A DNA stretch of 9,055 nucleotides from Paenalcaligenes sp035302345 (lineage in GTDB: Bacteria; Pseudomonadota; Gammaproteobacteria; Burkholderiales; Burkholderiaceae_B), in contig DATGSS010000090.1 in assembly GCA_035302345.1 (NCBI GenBank), forward strand, positions 1 to 9,055, in the 5' to 3' direction. Numbering within the stretch: position 1 is the stretch's first letter; every line of letters begins with the position of its first letter. Shown here piece after piece: positions 6,173-9,055 of the stretch. The notes under the pieces are model-generated. The model did not search any database, had not been told where the DNA came from, and was given only the letters and a program-made list of their open reading frames with translations. Both the position numbers and the translations under genes were made by a program.

Positions 6173-7324
6173 TTAATAATCCGTATTCTTCAAGTCTTTG
6201 AGTATTTCATCTCGGTGCTCATCGAGGACGGGGGGCGCCATTACCGAGAGTGGTCTTTGTTGGTTATAGGTGATTGGGCTGCGGATGGTTTTAAACAGCC
6301 CCATGGTTGGGTGTTCTGCTGAAATCTCAATGCCCAAATGTTTGAATTGTGGATCGTCCAGAGCGTCTTTTGCTGTATTGACGGTGGCATGAGGCACATC
6401 ATGTTTTTCTAATGCCCTACACCATTCTGCCCGCGGTTTTCTTTTGAACTCTTCTTTGAGCAAATCGGCGATGGCTTCATAGTTTTCTAGCCGAGCATTC
6501 CTATCAGCCAATCGAGGATCTTCAAACAGTGTGGGTTGTTCAATTGTTAATGCTAACCCTTGCCAAAACTTTTCCGGTGATGACATATGCAATGCCAGCC
6601 ATTGTCCGTCTTGGCATTGCACCACATAAGATTGTGAGGCTGTGGGTCGGCTATAGGGACCCATGATTTCATTAGCGGCAAAATAATGGGTAAAAGAATC
6701 AATATTGAAGTGCGACATAGCCTCAAGCATGGATACCTCAACAGTCATGTTGTCTTCGGGGTTTAGCGCGCGTTTTAGGAGCGCGCCTAGCACACCGTAG
6801 GCAGCATAAAAACCAGTCACAGCATCTGCAATGGCGGGGCCAATAACGCGTGGGTTGCCTGGGTTCAGTAACAGGTGTAGATAGCCGCTGATTGCTTGGG
6901 TAACCGTGTCGTAACTGGGGCGATCTTCATAGGGCCCATCGGGACCAAAGCCACTGATCGAGCAATGAATCAACCTGGGATTGACCGTATGCAGGGTGGC
7001 TGCATCCAAGCCCATTCGTTGAGCTGATTCTGGACGAAAGTTCTCAATATAAACATCCGCACTTTGGATCAGCTTTTCAAAGATTTCCCTGTCCTTCTGA
7101 CCGATTCTGTTATCCAGAGCGATACTACGTTTATTGCGGTTATAAGCCTGAAAGTGCGGGCTATATAGCCCGCCTTTAAAGGCACGAAAAGGATCCCCTG
7201 TTTCTGGCCGTTCGACTTTGATGACATCTGCACCCAAGTCAGCGAGAAACATCCCAGCGGCAGGGCCTGTGATAAAAGTGCCCTGCTCAACGACTCGTAT
7301 TCCTTTTAAAGGGTGCTGCGTCAT
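6173..7324 (-). CDS. CaiB/BaiF family III CoA-transferase
   Basis: Family III CoA-transferases move CoA from an acyl-CoA donor to a free carboxylate, activating it for breakdown. The 383-residue protein shows the usual order: LKGIRVVEQG (6-15); LADLGADVIKVERP (28-41); YNRNKRSIALD (61-71), the CoA-contacting region; IENFRP (93-98); SGFGPDGPY (124-132); SYDTVTQAISG (137-147); and IADAVTGFYAA (165-175), in which Asp167 is the expected catalytic aspartate that forms the acyl anhydride. Length and motifs are complete, so it should be active. The substrate cannot be told, because members act on oxalate, carnitine, itaconate, succinate, aromatic and other acids. Its ATG overlaps the stop of the upstream citryl-CoA-lyase-like gene (ATGA on the minus strand, 7324-7321), so the two are likely made in step. 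The simplest reading is that this enzyme makes the CoA ester that the lyase cleaves. Confidence 0.92.
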   Translation of the reverse strand: MTQHPLKGIRVVEQGTFITGPAAGMFLADLGADVIKVERPETGDPFRAFKGGLYSPHFQAYNRNKRSIALDNRIGQKDREIFEKLIQSADVYIENFRPESAQRMGLDAATLHTVNPRLIHCSISGFGPDGPYEDRPSYDTVTQAISGYLHLLLNPGNPRVIGPAIADAVTGFYAAYGVLGALLKRALNPEDNMTVEVSMLEAMSHFNIDSFTHYFAANEIMGPYSRPTASQSYVVQCQDGQWLALHMSSPEKFWQGLALTIEQPTLFEDPRLADRNARLENYEAIADLLKEEFKRKPRAEWCRALEKHDVPHATVNTAKDALDDPQFKHLGIEISAEHPTMGLFKTIRSPITYNQQRPLSVMAPPVLDEHRDEILKDLKNTDY

Positions 7325-8130
7325 TTTGAACCTCCCTTTTGCTCATTCGCATCAGGCCCGATATATTCAGCGGATTGGTTAGCATGTTTCGATAAGAGAA
7401 AACCAATAGGGCGATGCATCTCTTCGTACACGTGCGCGATGAGTCCTGCTGTGCGTGCAAGTAAAGGAATCCCTTTTAAAGCCTCTGGCGGAAAGCCTAC
7501 ATCTAGCATTACAGCGGGGATGGCTCCGGAAACATTAATGGGTAATTGACGTTGATAAATTTCGGGAATGTGCTTTTCTAAGGTTTCTAGCATCTGCACG
7601 TGCGGGCCCGCCACTTGATGGGTTTTGGCTAACGCCAAGAGCTTTTGGGCTCGAGGGTCCCCATTGATGTGCTGTGGGTGACCAAAGCCAGGGACGGGTT
7701 TTTTATTAGCCCGCAGTGTTTTTAATTTATCTAGGGCAATGCGGTCAGGAGTGCCCGCGCCTGATCTCTCTTGTTCGATTAATTGAGCCAGTAGCTCACC
7801 ACAGTTTTGTGAGCTGCCAAACACCACTGATCCGCAGCCCATCAGGCCAGCAGCGATGGCAGCTTGGAATGATTCAGGGGCGGATGCATAGGTCATGCGG
7901 GCGACTTGATTGCTGGGTACTAAGCCATGTTCAGTAATAGCGACCAGAGTCGCATTTAGAAAGAATAATTGCTCTTGGGTGGGTTCTTTACCGGTGAGCA
8001 AGAAATAAAAATACTCAATGAAATCGACCTTTCCAATGAGCTCTTCACTCAGGTCTTTGCCACGCACGGTGATGCTGTCTACATCTGATGTGCAAATTTC
8101 TGTTTGTGGTTGGGGTAAGCTCTTTTTCAA
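7321..8130 (-). CDS. Citryl-CoA lyase-like protein (short citrate synthase family)
   Basis: A 269-residue member of the citrate synthase superfamily, much shorter than citrate synthase (about 430) and similar to the citryl-CoA lyase module at the C-terminus of ATP-citrate lyase. Such enzymes split a 3-hydroxy-3-carboxyacyl-CoA such as citryl-CoA into acetyl-CoA and an oxo acid. Features matching that module: EHG with His68 (catalytic His of DHGPAVS), GFGHP with His151 (second catalytic His, in GxGH), DPRAQKLL (158-165), and the C-terminal ARTAGLIAHVYEEMHRPIGF (225-244), which parallels the CoA-binding end of the module. The third catalytic residue is unexpected: NVDG of the module reads NVSG (199-202), with Ser201 in place of the Asp. 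SITVRG (19-24) at the N-terminus is typical of this short family. The start is TTG at 8130; the next in-frame ATG is residue 79. It is coupled to the CoA-transferase. Substrate unknown; citryl-CoA is only the family's namesake. Confidence 0.84.
   Translation of the reverse strand: MKKSLPQPQTEICTSDVDSITVRGKDLSEELIGKVDFIEYFYFLLTGKEPTQEQLFFLNATLVAITEHGLVPSNQVARMTYASAPESFQAAIAAGLMGCGSVVFGSSQNCGELLAQLIEQERSGAGTPDRIALDKLKTLRANKKPVPGFGHPQHINGDPRAQKLLALAKTHQVAGPHVQMLETLEKHIPEIYQRQLPINVSGAIPAVMLDVGFPPEALKGIPLLARTAGLIAHVYEEMHRPIGFLLSKHANQSAEYIGPDANEQKGGSK
7331..7336 (-). promoter_or_regulatory. Ribosome binding site of the CoA-transferase gene
   Basis: GGGAGG on the minus strand lies 6 bases before the ATG at 7324, inside the end of the lyase-like gene. 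This supports coupled translation through the 4-base overlap. Confidence 0.75.
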
Positions 8131-8137
8131 AGGTTGT

Positions 8138-8142
8138 CTCCT
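8138..8142 (-). promoter_or_regulatory. Ribosome binding site for the TTG start of the lyase-like gene
   Basis: AGGAG on the minus strand lies 7 bases before the TTG at 8130. No ATG or GTG nearby fits the protein's normal N-terminus, so TTG is chosen. Confidence 0.72.
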
Positions 8143-8159
8143 CTTTTAAGCTTAATTTA

Positions 8160-8199
8160 TACATAGGTGTGTTTTTTATTACATAGGTGTTTTGTTATA
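8160..8199. repeat. Two-copy 20-base tandem-like repeat in the amidase-lyase gap
   Basis: The first 11 bases, TACATAGGTGT, occur at 8160-8170 and again at 8180-8190, exactly 20 bases apart, each followed by a T-rich stretch. The second copy runs into the last codons of the partial amidase gene. The gap itself (8131-8194) is AT-rich and also holds the 10-base palindrome TTAAGCTTAA at 8146-8155. A 20-base period is about two helical turns, so the pair could be a regulator site or simply a small duplication. No function is proven. Confidence 0.6.
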
Positions 8200-9055
8200 T
8201 GGGGTTTGTTTTTCCAGACCAATTGCTCATGACCCATCTTGCCCAGTGCAGTAATCGCATATCTTGGTGATGTTTACCTACGAGTTGGATTCCAATGGGC
8301 ATCCCTTCAGCGCTGCCAGTCGGCAAGGTGATACAAGGCACTCCTAGTGCGGTCCAATTGCGATTAACGATAGATTCCCCCGAAGCATTGATGCCTTTTG
8401 GGGCGATGCCCGGGGCAGCAGGGGTCAGGATGAAATCATACTGTTCAAGTGTGTTAGCGAGCTCTGCTCTGGCCGCACTGATCTGATTCAAGGCCGCTTG
8501 ATAGTCAGCCAGTGAATAATTTCGGCCTATGGAGAGCTGCGCATTGAGGGCATTACTCATGAGTTGTGGTGAGGTAACGCTTTCATATAAAAGAGATCTG
8601 GCGGCCTCGTAGTTCATAACCAGGCGTTGTGCAGGGTAGCTAGCATCAAAGCTGTCAGACAGTACGATTTCTGTGACTTGAGCACCGCAAATCTCTAGGT
8701 GTCGAGCCATATGCTCTAGGTGTTGCTGGCTGCTTTTTTGGATTTTTTCCCAATAGGGGGTTTTAAAAAATGCCACACGGGGCACCGCTGCGAGGCGCGT
8801 TGGGAGGCATAAATCCGGATGCACCAGTACCTGCATTAAAAGCTCGATGTCAGCAACGCTTCTCGCCATAAGCCCGACAGTATCTAACGATTGTGCGACT
8901 GGTTTCACGCCGGCAGTATTAATGAGGCCAAAAGTTGGTTTGAAGCCGACAATGCCACAGTAAGCTGCTGGTCGGATGGTTGAACCGCCCGTTTGTGTGG
9001 CCAGAGCGGCAGGAACCATTCCGTCGGCCACTGCGGCGGCTGAGCCGCTTGATGA
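8195..9055 (-). CDS. Amidase-signature hydrolase, 5' end outside the window
   Basis: This is the C-terminal 286 residues of an amidase-signature enzyme, a C-N bond hydrolase. The frame is open to the right edge. The apparent start at 9031 is an internal GTG valine codon, and the eight codons before it read Ser-Ser-Ser-Gly-Ser-Ala-Ala-Ala, the cis-Ser motif. The nucleophile is visible residue 25 in TQTGGSTIRPAAYCG (codon 8981-8983). It is exactly 24 residues after the first visible serine (9053-9055), the spacing between cis-Ser and nucleophile in this family. Unlike the other amidase here, the Thr-Gly-Gly-Ser motif is intact, so it is probably active. LDTVGLMARSVADIELLM (49-66 counted from the GTG) and EGMPIGIQLVG near the C-terminus are typical. 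About 140-150 residues, including the catalytic lysine, should lie upstream. It is followed after 64 bases by the lyase-like gene on the same strand and may share its transcript. Substrate unknown. Confidence 0.88.
   Translation of the reverse strand, partial: SSSGSAAAVADGMVPAALATQTGGSTIRPAAYCGIVGFKPTFGLINTAGVKPVAQSLDTVGLMARSVADIELLMQVLVHPDLCLPTRLAAVPRVAFFKTPYWEKIQKSSQQHLEHMARHLEICGAQVTEIVLSDSFDASYPAQRLVMNYEAARSLLYESVTSPQLMSNALNAQLSIGRNYSLADYQAALNQISAARAELANTLEQYDFILTPAAPGIAPKGINASGESIVNRNWTALGVPCITLPTGSAEGMPIGIQLVGKHHQDMRLLHWARWVMSNWSGKTNPI

Noticed and set aside
8146..8155. Palindrome TTAAGCTTAA as a defined operator
   Set aside because: A single 10-base AT-rich palindrome can occur by chance; it is mentioned only as context for the nearby repeat.
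8195..9055. The right-hand amidase as a truncated pseudogene starting at 9031
   Set aside because: The frame stays open to the window edge and the extra codons encode the expected cis-Ser motif, so it is cut by the window, not broken.

Overview
The window carries nine protein-coding genes in two convergent groups, with almost no non-coding DNA. Base composition is moderate (estimated by eye at mid-to-high 40s % GC). Genes overlap by 1 to 4 bases, Shine-Dalgarno sites are strong, and the families present (TRAP transporter, CaiB/BaiF CoA-transferase, split biotin carboxylase, short citryl-CoA-lyase-like protein) suggest a heterotrophic proteobacterium, perhaps a marine or aquatic one. I cannot name the genus. 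No tRNA, rRNA, CRISPR array, insertion sequence or phage gene was seen. The region looks like a metabolic accessory cluster.

Left half, + strand (1-4746): the C-terminal part of a TRAP transporter large permease (DctM type), then a three-gene biotin-dependent carboxylase: a pyruvate-carboxylase/oxaloacetate-decarboxylase-type carboxyltransferase without its own biotinyl domain (597-2102), a free-standing biotin carboxyl carrier protein (2099-2635) and a biotin carboxylase (2648-3997). A short-chain dehydrogenase/reductase (SDR) follows (3997-4746). Spacing and overlaps indicate one operon.

Right half, - strand (4743-9055), in order of transcription: a 5'-truncated amidase-signature hydrolase (9055-8195), a short citrate-synthase-like (citryl-CoA-lyase-like) protein with a TTG start (8130-7321), a CaiB/BaiF family III CoA-transferase (7324-6173, 4-base overlap with the lyase) and a second amidase-signature protein, also with a TTG start (6119-4743). 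The two groups meet tail to tail, with their stop codons overlapping at 4743-4746.

Together the genes suggest import and breakdown of an organic acid, probably as or through an amide. The TRAP system imports it, the amidases release a carboxylate, the CoA-transferase makes the CoA ester, the lyase splits it into an acyl-CoA plus a 2-oxo acid, and the SDR and carboxylase act on hydroxy- or oxo-acid intermediates. The carboxyltransferase keeps the residues that bind pyruvate in pyruvate carboxylase, and a citryl-CoA-type lyase yields an oxaloacetate-like product, so the two groups could meet at a 2-oxo acid. The substrate cannot be read from the sequence. Two active-site departures are notable: Ser in place of the expected catalytic Asp of the lyase, and Leu-Val-Ala in place of Thr-Gly-Gly before the nucleophile of the 4743-6119 amidase.
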